A DNA stretch of 64,000 nt from Microtetraspora malaysiensis (GCF_001528665.1 NZ_BBYJ01000033.1:1-64000); one strand, 5' to 3'. Shown: positions 17,620 to 28,650, numbered from the stretch's first letter. Translations and numbers: made by a program. Notes: a model not told the origin generated them from the sequence alone.

Positions 17620-19454
17620 GCGAACCGGGCTGGCAAGCGCCCGCTCCGCGCGCTCTGGCAGGATGCGCGGCGCGGGCCGCCGGACTGGCCTGGCGGGCCG
17701 CGGCGGTCCACCTGCTCGGGTATCTGGCGGTCACGCTCGTGGGCTCCGCCGTACCGGTCGCGCTGGCCTGGCTGACGAAGGCCGTACTCGACGGGGTGTC
17801 CGCCGGGCAGGTCGGCGCCTTGCCCGGCCTGGCGGTGACGATCGCCGCGGTCACCACGGCCGCCGCCGCGGCCACACACGCCGGGGACTACCTGCGCGCC
17901 GAAGTGGACCGCCGGGCGGCGATGCGTGCCAAGGACGAGCTGTTCGCGGCGGTCTCCCGGTTCACGGGACTGGCCCCGTTCGAGAACCCGGCCTTCCTCG
18001 ACCGGCTGCGCCTGGCCGGGCAGAGCGCGGGCAACCCCGGCAGGCTGGTCGACACCACGCTCACCACCGTGCGGAGTGTGGTGACCGTCGTCGGATTCGT
18101 GGCCTCGCTGGCGCTCGTCAACGCCGCTTTCACCGTTCTGGTCGTGCTGTCGGCGATCCCCGCGTTGCTCATCGAGCTGCGAACATCGCGGCAGCGGGCC
18201 GCCATGATGTGGCGGATCGGACCGGCCGAGCGCAAGGAGCTGTTCTACGCGAGCCTGATGTCCACCGCGAACGCCGCCAAGGAGATCCGCCTGTTCGACC
18301 TCAGCGCCTTTCTGCGCCTGCGGATGCTGGCCGAGTTGCGGACCGCGAACACCGCCCGCCGAAAGCTGGATCGCCGGGAGTTCTTCGTCCAGGCGAGCCT
18401 CGCGGGCGCCTCGGCGATCGTGGCCGGCGCGGGATTGATCTGGGCGGTCCTCGCGGCGGGCCAGGGCCGGCTCAGCGTCGGCGACGTCTCGATGCTCGTC
18501 GCGGCCGTCGCCGGTGTGCAGGCCGCGCTGAACGTCACGGTGTCGGCCGGGGTCATGGCCTACGAACACCTGCTGGGCTTCCATCACCACGTCACGATCG
18601 TGCGGGCGGAGCCCGATCCGCCCACGACCGGCCGCCGGGCGCTGCCGTCCCTGCGCCGGGGCATCGAGCTGCGCGACGTCTGGTTTCGCTACGGCGAGGA
18701 GGATCCGTGGGTGTTGCGCGGCGTCGACCTGTTCATCCCTCACGGGCAGACGCTCGCGCTGATCGGCCGCAACGGCGCGGGCAAGAGCACGCTGGTGAAA
18801 CTGCTCTGCCGCTTCTACGACCCGACTCGGGGGGCGGTCCTGTGGGACGGCGTCGACCTCCGCGATGTGCCACCTGAGGCCCTGCGCGCCCGGATCGGCG
18901 CCGTCTTCCAGGACTTCGTGACCTATGAGATGACCGCGGCGGAGAACATCGCGGTGGGCGACCTCTCGGCCGGCGAGGACCCCTCCAGGATCGAGCGGGC
19001 TGCGCGGGAGGCCGGTGTCCACGACGCCGTCGCCGCCCTGCCGTCCGGGTATCGCACGCTTCTGAGCCGGGTGTTCGACCCGGAGGAGGAGGGCTCGACG
19101 GCGCTGCTGTCCGGCGGGCAATGGCAGCGGGTGGCGCTCGCCAGGGCGTTCCTCCGCAGTGACCGCGACCTGATGATCCTCGACGAGCCAAGCTCGGGCC
19201 TGGATCCGGACGCCGAGTACGAGGTGCACAGCAGCCTCGCGCGGCTGCGCTCCACCCGCACCAGCGTGCTCGTCTCCCACCGCCTCGGCACGGTCCGCGA
19301 CGCCGACCGGATCGTGGTGCTGGCCGACGGCGCCGTGATCGAGGAAGGCACACACGACTCGCTGATGGCCGATGGAGGCACGTACGCGCACCTGTTCCTC
19401 CGCCAAGCCTCCGGTTACCGCGAGGACGCCGAGCACACGGGCGCCTCCCGATGA
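17616..19454 (+). CDS. ABC exporter (fused permease-ATPase)
   Basis: A 612-residue half-transporter. An N-terminal membrane domain (about 20-310, six hydrophobic helices) is followed by an ATPase with Walker A GRNGAGKSTLVKLL near 383, Q-loop VFQDFVTYEM, signature LLSGGQWQRVALARA, Walker B LMILDEPSSGLD and switch His in VLVSHRLGT. There is no N-terminal C39 protease domain, so leader removal must be done elsewhere, presumably by the S26 peptidase that follows. Start and stop both overlap neighbours by 4 bp. Likely exports or matures the cysteine-rich peptide. Confidence 0.9.
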   Translation: MSEPGWQAPAPRALAGCAARAAGLAWRAAAVHLLGYLAVTLVGSAVPVALAWLTKAVLDGVSAGQVGALPGLAVTIAAVTTAAAAATHAGDYLRAEVDRRAAMRAKDELFAAVSRFTGLAPFENPAFLDRLRLAGQSAGNPGRLVDTTLTTVRSVVTVVGFVASLALVNAAFTVLVVLSAIPALLIELRTSRQRAAMMWRIGPAERKELFYASLMSTANAAKEIRLFDLSAFLRLRMLAELRTANTARRKLDRREFFVQASLAGASAIVAGAGLIWAVLAAGQGRLSVGDVSMLVAAVAGVQAALNVTVSAGVMAYEHLLGFHHHVTIVRAEPDPPTTGRRALPSLRRGIELRDVWFRYGEEDPWVLRGVDLFIPHGQTLALIGRNGAGKSTLVKLLCRFYDPTRGAVLWDGVDLRDVPPEALRARIGAVFQDFVTYEMTAAENIAVGDLSAGEDPSRIERAAREAGVHDAVAALPSGYRTLLSRVFDPEEEGSTALLSGGQWQRVALARAFLRSDRDLMILDEPSSGLDPDAEYEVHSSLARLRSTRTSVLVSHRLGTVRDADRIVVLADGAVIEEGTHDSLMADGGTYAHLFLRQASGYREDAEHTGASR

Positions 19455-19888
19455 CGGCCGGGCTCATCGTGCTGATCGTCCTCGTCCTCGTCGTCGCCAT
19501 CGCCGTGCTGTGGCTGCGCCGGCGCTACCTGGTGGTGACCGTCGACGGAGAGAGCATGACGCCGGCCTACCAGCCGGGCGAGCGCGTGCTCGTCCAGCGG
19601 GCGGCGCCCGGTTCGCTGGTCGCCGGCCAGGTCGTCGTGCTCTCCGGACGCCCCGACCCCGAGACGGGCGTGGGCGCCCGCTGGATCATCAAGCGGGTCG
19701 CGGCCCTGCCGGGCGACGCGATCCCGCGCGACACCGTGCCCGCGCTGCGGACCGCGCCGGGAACACGGGTGCCGGCCGGCCACCTGGTCGTGCTCGGCGA
19801 CAACCCGGATCGCTCGCACGACTCACGTCACACCGGCTACCTGACAACCGACCGCCTGCGCGGTGTGGTGCTCCGCAAGATCGGCTGA
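19451..19888 (+). CDS. Short S26 (type I) signal peptidase
   Basis: A 145-residue membrane-bound serine peptidase. One N-terminal transmembrane helix (about 4-22) is followed by the catalytic Ser35 in VDGESMTPAYQPGE, the general base Lys81 in WIIKRVAALPGD, and the conserved box LGDNPDRSHDSR. It is shorter than housekeeping LepB. It overlaps the exporter by 4 bp and ends the peptide operon. The peptide carries an Ala-x-Ala motif just before its cysteine core, so this is probably its dedicated processing enzyme (inference). Confidence 0.9.
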   Translation: MTAGLIVLIVLVLVVAIAVLWLRRRYLVVTVDGESMTPAYQPGERVLVQRAAPGSLVAGQVVVLSGRPDPETGVGARWIIKRVAALPGDAIPRDTVPALRTAPGTRVPAGHLVVLGDNPDRSHDSRHTGYLTTDRLRGVVLRKIG

Positions 19889-19963
19889 TGCTCGCCGCCG
19901 CCGTCGCGACCGCCGTGTCGATCGCCGAGAGTGACGGCGTGGGGGTGACGGAGACGCCGGCGA

Positions 19964-21475
19964 TCAGGTGGCGGGACAGGACGTTCCCTTGGCGGGGACC
20001 TTGCCGGTCACCACGTAGTCCTCGACGATGCCGCTGACGCAGGGGCCACCGGCCGGGTACGCGCCGTGCAGGTCACCTCCGTAGGTGACCAGCACGCCGT
20101 TGGTGAGCTGCCTGCTCAGGCTCGCCGCCTCTTTGGCCGGTGCGGCCGTGTCCTTCTCCGAGCTGATCACCAGGATCGGGGCCGGGCCGGTGTGCCCGAC
20201 CGTGCGCCCTTCGGGGTCGACGGGCACCGGCCACTGCGCGCAGGTGGGGATCAGGAAGGCGGTCATCGGGCTGAGCTGACCGAAGATCGGGGAGATGCGG
20301 GTCAACTCGGCCTCGACCCGGGGCAGGTCCCGTACGGCGGGCCGGTCGCGGTCACGGCAGTAGACCGCGCTGCTGTACGGGGCCGAGCCGAAGACCCCGA
20401 AGAGCGGGTAGGTGCCGTCCTGGCGTCCGGTGATCGCGTCGGCCAGCTTCAGCAGGGGATCGCCATCACCCTTGATCGCCTGGGCGAGCCTGGCCTCCAA
20501 TTCCTGCCAGTACGGCTCTCCGCCAACCACGGCCTGCAGTGCGGCGATCGCCAGACTGGCGCCGACAGGACGGTCGCCACCCTTGAGCGGCTTGCTCTTG
20601 AGCCGCTCGACCAGTCCCTCGATGGCGCCGTTGACCTCCTTGGCGTCCTTGCCGAGGTCGCAGCCCTTCTTGACGCACCAGGCCAGGAATCTCTCGTAGC
20701 CGAGCTGGGAGGTGCGGGTGAGCTGCTTCACCACCTCGACCACCGACTGCCGGGGGTTCAGCCCGGCGTCCAGAACCATCCGGCCGACCCGCTGGGGATG
20801 CAACGTGGCGTAGACGCCGCCAAGGACGCTGCCGAGGGACATGCCGTAGTAGTTGAGCTTGTTCTCGCCCAGCGCCGCGCGCAGCCGGTCCATGTCCCTG
20901 GCCGTGTCGCCCATGCCCGCGTGCGGCAGGATCCCGCCGCCTTCCTTCTCGCAGGTGCGGATGAAGTCGGCGGTCGCCCGCAGGAACGCCTTGCGGTCGG
21001 CCGGGTTCCGGACGCCCGGGTTGACGGTGAACAGGCGGTCGGCTACGGCACCCGAGGCGCAGGTCAGCGGGGAGGTGCCGCCCGAGCCGCGTGGGTCGAA
21101 GCTCACCAGATCGTAGTGTTCGCGCAGGGCCGCGTAATTCTGGTGGCCCGCCGCCAGTTTGATGACGCCGTTGCCGCCGCCGCCGAAATTCATCACCAGC
21201 GAGCCGGTCCGGGTGCCGGTGGCCTTCGCTCTGATCACCGCGACGTCGACGGTCCTGGCTCTCGAGTTGCCGTAGTCGAGCGGCACGGTCAGCTTGCCGC
21301 AGTCCAGGCCCGCGGTGGGCACGGGCAGTCCGGTACACGCCTCCCAGGAGATCGCGGGTGCTACGGCGGCCGTACCGGCGGTCGTGCCCGCGACGGCGGC
21401 GGTGGCCGGCAGGAGTCCCAGCGCGGCCACCACCGACAGCACCAGGGACGACCTGGGTGACTGGAGAATCAACAT
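19964..21475 (-). CDS. Secreted alpha/beta hydrolase, Tap-like C-terminus
   Basis: A 503-residue exported hydrolase related to tripeptidyl aminopeptidases (SlpD/Tap group). A signal peptide (SSLVLSVVAALGLLPATAAV) is followed by the oxyanion region FGGGGNGV, nucleophile elbow GMSLGS, and C-terminal Tap-type segment with ILVISSEKDTAAP and the His in GGDLHGAYP. The family removes short N-terminal peptides from proteins outside the cell. The ATG at 21475 fits because the signal sequence begins there; the open frame extends further upstream without signal-like sequence. Confidence 0.88.
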   Translation of the reverse strand: MLILQSPRSSLVLSVVAALGLLPATAAVAGTTAGTAAVAPAISWEACTGLPVPTAGLDCGKLTVPLDYGNSRARTVDVAVIRAKATGTRTGSLVMNFGGGGNGVIKLAAGHQNYAALREHYDLVSFDPRGSGGTSPLTCASGAVADRLFTVNPGVRNPADRKAFLRATADFIRTCEKEGGGILPHAGMGDTARDMDRLRAALGENKLNYYGMSLGSVLGGVYATLHPQRVGRMVLDAGLNPRQSVVEVVKQLTRTSQLGYERFLAWCVKKGCDLGKDAKEVNGAIEGLVERLKSKPLKGGDRPVGASLAIAALQAVVGGEPYWQELEARLAQAIKGDGDPLLKLADAITGRQDGTYPLFGVFGSAPYSSAVYCRDRDRPAVRDLPRVEAELTRISPIFGQLSPMTAFLIPTCAQWPVPVDPEGRTVGHTGPAPILVISSEKDTAAPAKEAASLSRQLTNGVLVTYGGDLHGAYPAGGPCVSGIVEDYVVTGKVPAKGTSCPAT

Positions 21476-21763
21476 AACCGCCTTCGGAGTCGAGGGACTT
21501 CTCCGTCGACCCTCCCAGCGGTTCCTCCGCGAATCTTCCTCAATCAGGGCAAAACCATCGAACCAAAGTCGACGTGAGGGCGATACCAAAGGTTGAAGAC
21601 CACGGGCAACGTACAGGCTTGTGTCCAACTTTCTCGTTGGCGCTCGTTGGCCGTGGACCATGAGGGAGATCTCCTGAGAAGGGGCACATCGTGCTCCGGG
21701 ATTCTCGCCTTCATCCAGCGGGCCGATCTTCCCGATGGCGCCCCCTCACGGCGACCCGCAGAG

Positions 21764-21776
21764 CTATAGTCCCGTC
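21764..21776 (+). promoter_or_regulatory. Leaderless -10 element
   Basis: TATAGT at 21764-21769 ends 7 nt before the GTG at 21777. This is the spacing expected for transcription to begin at the start codon itself, so the GH114 mRNA is probably leaderless. No ribosome site is seen, which agrees. Confidence 0.55.
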
Positions 21777-22595
21777 GTGATCATCAAACCCCCTCGGATC
21801 ATGGCCCTCGCCCTGGCCGCGATCGGCGTCGTCGGCCTCCAGACCTCCGCGCACGCCGCCTCCGCCTCCGCCTCCGCCGCGTCCGGCGACTGGTGGCGCC
21901 CCAAGGCCGGGGTGACCTGGCAGTGGCAGCTCTCCGGCAAGATCGACACTTCGGTGCAGGCCGACGTGTACGACGTCGACCTGTTCGACACGCCCGCCTC
22001 GACGGTGTCCACCCTGCACGGCATGGGCCGCAAGGTCGTCTGCTACATCGACATCGGGGCGGCCGAGCAGGGGCGTCCCGATTTCAAGGACTTCCCGAAG
22101 TCGATCCTCGGGAACCAGGTCGACGGCTGGCCGCAGGAGCGGTGGGTCGACATCCGGCAGATCGACGTACTCAAGCGCATCTGGTCGGCCCGGCTCGACC
22201 AGTGCAAGGCGAAGGGTTTCGACGGCGTCGAGGCCGACCTGGTGGACGCCTACCAGCAGGACTCCGGCTTCCCGGTCACCGCCAAGCATCAGCTCGCCTT
22301 CAACCGCATGCTCGCCCAGGTCGCGCACCAGCACGGCCTCGCGATCGGGTTGAAGAACGACCTCGACCAGATCCCGCAGTTGGTCGGCGACTTCGACTTC
22401 GCGGTGAACGAGCAGTGCGCCCAGTACCGCGAGTGCTCCTCGCTGACCCCGTTCATCAAGGCGGGCAAGCCCGTCTTCCACGCCGAGTACTCCCTGGCAC
22501 TCAGCAAGTTCTGCCCGGAATCGAAGCGACTCGGCCTGAGCTCGATCAAGAAGACCCTCGACCTCACCGCCAAACGCGAAACCTGCCCCGTCTGA
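21777..22595 (+). CDS. Secreted GH114-like endo-alpha-1,4-polygalactosaminidase
   Basis: A 272-residue secreted TIM-barrel protein. The signal peptide runs about 1-26 and ends with SAHA. The mature part has the GH114 hallmarks WQWQLSGKID, VYDVDLFDT, KVVCYIDIGAAEQ and GFDGVEADLVDAY; catalytic acids likely include the Asp in the CYIDIG and GVEADL segments. The family cleaves galactosaminogalactan-like polymers. The GTG at 21777 was chosen because of the leaderless promoter and because the signal peptide follows; an in-frame ATG at 21735 is inside the promoter. Confidence 0.87.
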   Translation: MIIKPPRIMALALAAIGVVGLQTSAHAASASASAASGDWWRPKAGVTWQWQLSGKIDTSVQADVYDVDLFDTPASTVSTLHGMGRKVVCYIDIGAAEQGRPDFKDFPKSILGNQVDGWPQERWVDIRQIDVLKRIWSARLDQCKAKGFDGVEADLVDAYQQDSGFPVTAKHQLAFNRMLAQVAHQHGLAIGLKNDLDQIPQLVGDFDFAVNEQCAQYRECSSLTPFIKAGKPVFHAEYSLALSKFCPESKRLGLSSIKKTLDLTAKRETCPV

Positions 22596-22678
22596 CCCCT
22601 GACCGGGCGTCAGCGGTGACCGACGACGAACGTGTCCCGGCGCTCACCGTTTCCATCGCCGCATCGCCCGCACCGCTC

Positions 22679-22704
22679 GACCGCCGGATGGAGATCCGGC
22701 GGTC
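22679..22704. terminator. Bidirectional hairpin terminator
   Basis: Perfect 11-bp stem (GACCGCCGGAT with ATCCGGCGGTC) and GGAG loop between the convergent GH114 and CotH genes. It can serve both strands. Confidence 0.7.
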
Positions 22705-22737
22705 TCGGCCTGCGGCCGACGGTTGCGGTCGTCGCCG

Positions 22738-24543
22738 TCAGGCGCCGCTGATCGCCTTGTCGGAGCGGAGGGTCTCGGTGCGGGTCTGGAGCATCGTACG
22801 CAGGGACGCGGCCTCCGACTCGATCTTGGCGGTGTCGGCGCCGGCGTTGAGCTTGTAGGAGCTCACGATGCCGTCGAGGAGCGTGGTGGCGGTTCCGCCA
22901 GCGAGGAGTTTCCGGTAGAGGGTGCGGTATTGCTCCTCGTAGACCGCCTTGAAGGCGGCCGTCTTCAGGAATCGCTCCTTCAGCGCGTGTCCCATGCGGG
23001 GACCACCGGCCCCGTCGGGACCGCCGGGGCCGACACCGTTACGGCCGCCCCCACCCGGGCCACCCGGACCGGCTTGGTCGGCGTTCGCCGGGGGTTGGAA
23101 GCCCTCGGGCAGTTGGAAGTCCTCAGGTGGTCGGAAGCCGTCGGGCGGTTGGAATCCCTGCGGCGGTTGTCCCTGCTGCCGGCCCTGTCCGCCTGGTTGC
23201 TGCGCGCCGGGGCGCATGCCGCCACCACCGAACCCCATCCCCACCGTGTCGTTCACGCCCGTGGTGGCGTCGCCGCCGAAAGCCAGGTTGAGGTCCCAGG
23301 AGATCACGCGGAACTTCTTCGTGCCCAGGTCGTACCACATGTAGTAGTTGCGGCCCGGGCCGCTCATGTCGTCGAAGTTCAGCATGATGTTCTGCAGCGC
23401 CAGGTAGCGGCCGAACGATTCGACGTCCAGCCGCTCGGCCAGCCCGGAGGCGAACTCTTCGTCGGAGGACCCTTCCACCCACTTGACCAGGTCGATGAGC
23501 GGCTGGAGGTCACGCTCGCCGCGCTTGTTGATCTGCTTGAAGTCGGTGGTGTACTCCGTCTGGTCCTCACCCTTGTAGGCGAAGGTGCTGCTGGCCAGCG
23601 ACTTGTACAGCACGCCGTCGCCCAGGGCCTCGGCGTACCCCTCGTCGAGGTACTCCACGAGGAGGCGCGGCGTGGACGCGCGGCCGTTGACCGTGAAGGA
23701 ACTGTAGGCGGATCGCTGCGTGGGCTCGTCCGCAGCGCCGACCAGCGCGATGGCCAGTGCCTCGTTGAGCAGCGTCGCCGACTGCATGGCCGCGGGTCGT
23801 ACGGCCACCTGGCTGTGGCCCTGGTAGCGACGCCCCTCCACGAACTCGTCGAAGCGGATCAGCCACGGCAGGTTCTCCGGCTCCTCTGCTTTCAGCGTGG
23901 CGCCGAACATGCCGCCTCCGGGACGCTGCCCGGTCGTCTGGCCGTCCGGCGTCGTCCCGCCTGCCCGGCTCGGGCTCACAGACGGAGACGGAGACGAGGA
24001 CGGGGACGGAGACGGGGACGGCTGCCCCGCCTGCGCGCCCGGCGCCGGTTCGTTCGCGGGCGGCTGGAAACCGTCCGGGAACGTGGCGCCGTCCGGGAGC
24101 TTCACGCCGTCCGGGAGCCTGCCGCCGCCGGGGACGCCGCGGCGGTCCGTGCGCGACTTGTCCTTCCAGGTCAGCCCCGACAGCGTGGAGTTGCCCTTGA
24201 GCCGGATGCCGACGCTGGGGATCGTGGTCCCGTCGATGGTCACGTCCGCCTCGACGTACTTCTTCTCCCCGTCCGTGAAGTACTCGCTCAGCATGTCCCG
24301 GTACGCCTCGTCCCTGAAGGTGAGCTTCACCTCGTGCGGGACCGAGGTGTCGAACAGCTCTTTGGTCCCGGTCAGGTTCTGCGTCACGGTCGTAGCCGAG
24401 GCGGTCCGTACGGTGGTCACGTATGGGCGGATCGTCCCGCTGCCGAAGACGCCCGCGCAGATCGCGAGGAAGGCCGCGCAGGTGGCGACCAGCTTCCAGT
24501 TGTGCCGGAGCCTGACGGGGATCCGGTGCTTGAGATGCGCCAT
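22738..24543 (-). CDS. CotH kinase family protein
   Basis: A 601-residue membrane-anchored or secreted protein. A signal anchor lies at about 15-37 and a beta-rich N-domain (HEVKLTFRDEAYRDML; VGIRLKGNSTL) follows. A long Pro/Gly linker precedes the CotH kinase core, including PWLIRFDEFVEGRRYQGHSQ, RLLVEYLDEGYAE and FRVISWDLNLAFGG. A second low-complexity stretch with repeated GFQPP/DGFRPP units follows before a helical C-terminus. CotH proteins are atypical kinases that phosphorylate spore-coat or secreted proteins. It ends an operon with VTC-domain and DUF4956 genes, a recurring trio linked to envelope or polyphosphate-type polymers. Confidence 0.87.
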   Translation of the reverse strand: MAHLKHRIPVRLRHNWKLVATCAAFLAICAGVFGSGTIRPYVTTVRTASATTVTQNLTGTKELFDTSVPHEVKLTFRDEAYRDMLSEYFTDGEKKYVEADVTIDGTTIPSVGIRLKGNSTLSGLTWKDKSRTDRRGVPGGGRLPDGVKLPDGATFPDGFQPPANEPAPGAQAGQPSPSPSPSSSPSPSVSPSRAGGTTPDGQTTGQRPGGGMFGATLKAEEPENLPWLIRFDEFVEGRRYQGHSQVAVRPAAMQSATLLNEALAIALVGAADEPTQRSAYSSFTVNGRASTPRLLVEYLDEGYAEALGDGVLYKSLASSTFAYKGEDQTEYTTDFKQINKRGERDLQPLIDLVKWVEGSSDEEFASGLAERLDVESFGRYLALQNIMLNFDDMSGPGRNYYMWYDLGTKKFRVISWDLNLAFGGDATTGVNDTVGMGFGGGGMRPGAQQPGGQGRQQGQPPQGFQPPDGFRPPEDFQLPEGFQPPANADQAGPGGPGGGGRNGVGPGGPDGAGGPRMGHALKERFLKTAAFKAVYEEQYRTLYRKLLAGGTATTLLDGIVSSYKLNAGADTAKIESEAASLRTMLQTRTETLRSDKAISGA

Positions 24544-24549
24544 GGTGGC

Positions 24550-25227
24550 CTACAGGTCGGTCTGGTCGTATCCGGTCAGCACGGTGACCGACTGGCCGTG
24601 GTTGCGCTCGCGCAGGGCGGCGATCACGTCGGCGGGTTCGCTGCCCTTCTTGATCTTGATCGTGTACATCAGCTCCGTCAGCGCGCCCGCCCTGATCGAC
24701 TCCATGCTGACCAGCTCGAACTCGTCGGTGTGCCGGATCAGCACGTCCTGGATGGCGGGGGTGTAGTCCTCGTCGGAGGGCACCTGCACCTTGACGACCT
24801 GGCGCCGGACGTTCAGTGCGAACCAGTTGAACCGGTGCATGACCATGATGATCAGCGAGATCGCCACCGCCGCCACGACGCCCAGCAGGTAGAAGCGAGT
24901 GCCGACGGCCATGCCGATGCCCATGACCAGGAAGATGAACCCGACGTCGCGGGTCTCCTTGATCGCGTTGCGGAAGCGCACCACCGACAGTGCGCCGACC
25001 AGGGCGAAGGCGCGGGCGATGTTCGAGCCGACCACCAGCATGATCAGCGAGATCAGCATGCCGAGGATGACCAGTGTCTGCACGTACGACTGGCTGTAGG
25101 AGACGTTGCGGTGCGTCGCCCGGTAGACCCAGCCGATCATCGCGCTGAGCACGAACGACAACGCCATGGCGATCGCGATGTCGGCCACGCTGAACGTGCC
25201 GGACAGGTCCTGGAAGGTGAAGTCCAT
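24550..25227 (-). CDS. DUF4956 membrane protein
   Basis: A 225-residue protein with an N-terminal block of three to four transmembrane helices (about 15-110) and a cytosolic C-terminal half with ferredoxin-like alternation (KVQVPSDEDYTPAIQDVLIR). This is the DUF4956 family, almost always found beside VTC-domain polymerases and CotH. It probably forms part of the membrane complex that handles the product of the VTC-like enzyme. Spacing is 6 bp to both neighbours, so one transcript is likely. Confidence 0.88.
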   Translation of the reverse strand: MDFTFQDLSGTFSVADIAIAMALSFVLSAMIGWVYRATHRNVSYSQSYVQTLVILGMLISLIMLVVGSNIARAFALVGALSVVRFRNAIKETRDVGFIFLVMGIGMAVGTRFYLLGVVAAVAISLIIMVMHRFNWFALNVRRQVVKVQVPSDEDYTPAIQDVLIRHTDEFELVSMESIRAGALTELMYTIKIKKGSEPADVIAALRERNHGQSVTVLTGYDQTDL

Positions 25228-25233
25228 GGGGGG

Positions 25234-26121
25234 TCAGGCCTCCGAGAGAACGGTCGATCGGTCAAGGTCGTGGTCGGGAACGTGGAAGATCGAGCGCGGC
25301 GCCAGCCCGTAGGCCTCCACGCTCTGGCAGTACTTGGAGACCCGCACCACCTGCAGGTTGCGCCTGGCGGTCAGGTCCGTGAGCCAGTACGGCACCCGCT
25401 CGTTGGCCTTGACCTCCACGATGGTCTTGCCGGCGGGGATGATGAGCCGGTTCTCGGTGTCCGCGCCGAGGTGGAAGTCCCGGTCGCGGCCGCGGATCCG
25501 CTGGTCGAAGGTGACGCGCAGGCCCACGTCGGCGTCCCTGCCGACGTACGCGTGGCGCTGGTAGCCCGTCATCGCGGTCGGCCGCAGGTCGAGCCGGAGG
25601 ATCAGGTCCAGTACCTCTTCGAGGAACGCCCGCTGCGAGGGTTCGTGCTCGACCATCTCGCGCCGGTCGCACAACTGCAGCGCGTCCCGATACGGCAGGC
25701 GAACCCGGCGTTTCTGGGTGACGCGGTTGATTCGCTGCTTGATCTCCACGAACACCGGCGTGTCCGCGCCCACGGTGAAGCGGTCGCCGTAGTGCCGCAC
25801 TCGCAGCTTCCTGCGGAACTTCAGCCCCTCGATCTTCTCCCAGTAGAACCGCAGATGTCTGGTGTCGTAGTAGACGCTCCAGATGCCGTAGCCGGTGTCG
25901 CCGCTGTGGCTGTCGCGGTCGAGCCTCCCCTCGATCTCCTGTCGCAGTTCGGCCGCCGCCGCCGTGTCGACGAGGTACTTGATCTCGTACCTGTTGAAGG
26001 CGTGCAGCCTGCTCGGGGCGCGCAGCCGGTGGCCCGCGTCGTCGTCCCCGTCGCCGGCGGATCTCGCCTGTTCACCGCTCTGAGCTGCGGGGACGGCACG
26101 CTTGCGGAATCTTTGCAGCAT
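25234..26121 (-). CDS. VTC-domain polyphosphate polymerase-like protein
   Basis: A 295-residue protein with the VTC/polyphosphate-polymerase tunnel domain. Features are HAFNRYEIKYLVDTAAAAEL, the basic strand KFRRKLRVRHYGD, VFVEIKQRINR, and the acidic metal ligand region in TIVEVKANERVPYW. VTC enzymes build polyphosphate from ATP. The ATG at 26121 has a nearby AAGGAGG on the minus strand. It starts the VTC-DUF4956-CotH operon and sits 114 bp downstream of the two-component genes on the same strand, which may control it. Confidence 0.87.
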   Translation of the reverse strand: MLQRFRKRAVPAAQSGEQARSAGDGDDDAGHRLRAPSRLHAFNRYEIKYLVDTAAAAELRQEIEGRLDRDSHSGDTGYGIWSVYYDTRHLRFYWEKIEGLKFRRKLRVRHYGDRFTVGADTPVFVEIKQRINRVTQKRRVRLPYRDALQLCDRREMVEHEPSQRAFLEEVLDLILRLDLRPTAMTGYQRHAYVGRDADVGLRVTFDQRIRGRDRDFHLGADTENRLIIPAGKTIVEVKANERVPYWLTDLTARRNLQVVRVSKYCQSVEAYGLAPRSIFHVPDHDLDRSTVLSEA

Positions 26122-26235
26122 GTGCCTCCTTCCGGGTCAGAGCACATCTGACAGGACAAAGCTGGGAATAATGTGTGAACGACATCGAAACGGAGAGTGA
26201 ACGGCACCGCCTCCCGGCCGTCCCCCGAGGGGCTC

Positions 26236-27734
<1,499 letters not shown>

Positions 27735-27738
<4 letters not shown>

Positions 27739-28436
27739 GACGGGCCCGACAGGCGGTAGCCCACGCCGCGCAGGGTGTGGATCAGGGGCGGTCGGTCCAC
27801 GTCGATCTTGCGCCGCAGGTAGCTGATGTAGGACTCGACGATCCTGCTGTCGCCGTCGAACGTGTACTCCCACACCCGGTCGAGGATCTGCGCCTTGCTG
27901 ACCACGCGTTCGGCGTTGATCATCAGGTAGCGCAGCAGGCTGAACTCGGTCGGGGACAGGTGGATCGCCCGTCCGGCGCGGCGTACGGTGTGGGTCTCCG
28001 CGTCCAGCTCCAGGTCCGCGTACCGCAGCACCCCGTCGTCGGCCCGTTCCTCGGGCGGCCGGATGCGACGCAGGATGGCGCGGATCCGCAGGACGACCTC
28101 GTCGAGGCTGAACGGCTTCGTGACGTAGTCGTCTCCGCCCGCGGTCAGACCGGCGATCCGGTCGGCCACCGCGTCCTTGGCGGTCAGGAAGAGCACGAGC
28201 GGGCTGTCGGCGCTGTCGCGCAGCCTGCGGGCGATCGCATACCCGTCGAGGTCGGGCAGCATCACGTCGAGCACGACGAGGTCGGGCCGCTCCCGCGCCA
28301 CCGCGTCGAGCGCTCGCCGCCCGTTCGACGCGGTCCGTACGGCGAAGCCGTTGAGCTGGAGCGCCTCCGACAGGAACTCGCGGATGTTCGGCTCGTCGTC
28401 GACGACCAACACCTTCGGGGGGACAGCTTCGTTCAT
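27735..28436 (-). CDS. OmpR-family response regulator
   Basis: A 233-residue regulator. The receiver has Asp13-14 and phospho-acceptor Asp57 in VVLDVMLPDLDGY, with Thr85 and Lys107. The C-terminal OmpR winged helix carries SPTEFSLLRYLMINAERVVS and SYISYLRRKID. It is the partner of the kinase at 26236 and overlaps it by 4 bp. It is related to MprA/TcrA-like regulators of actinomycetes. Confidence 0.93.
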
Positions 28437-28650
28437 GGCCTCGTTCTACGTGTGCCATGTGAGAGCGGACTGAGAGACCGCAGGCCGCTCGTCACTCCAT
28501 TCTTTACTGCGTCTCTTGCCGTTGATTTGCCGGATTTGTCTGGCTGCTGTCCGGGTGGCGATCAAGGGCTCTGAACCGACGTGGCCGCCTCGTCGTATTT
28601 CAGGTTGCGGGATGGCCGTGCCATCTCGCCCAGAGATTCGGAGTCGACGC

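Noticed and set aside
17442-19436. Long minus-strand frame opposite the ABC exporter
   Set aside because: Shadow frame; the exporter motifs are complete on the plus strand.
22723-26151. Long plus-strand open frame of 1142 codons
   Set aside because: It runs antisense to the CotH, DUF4956 and VTC genes, whose families are clear; its His/Arg/Gly-rich translation is a typical GC-frame artefact.
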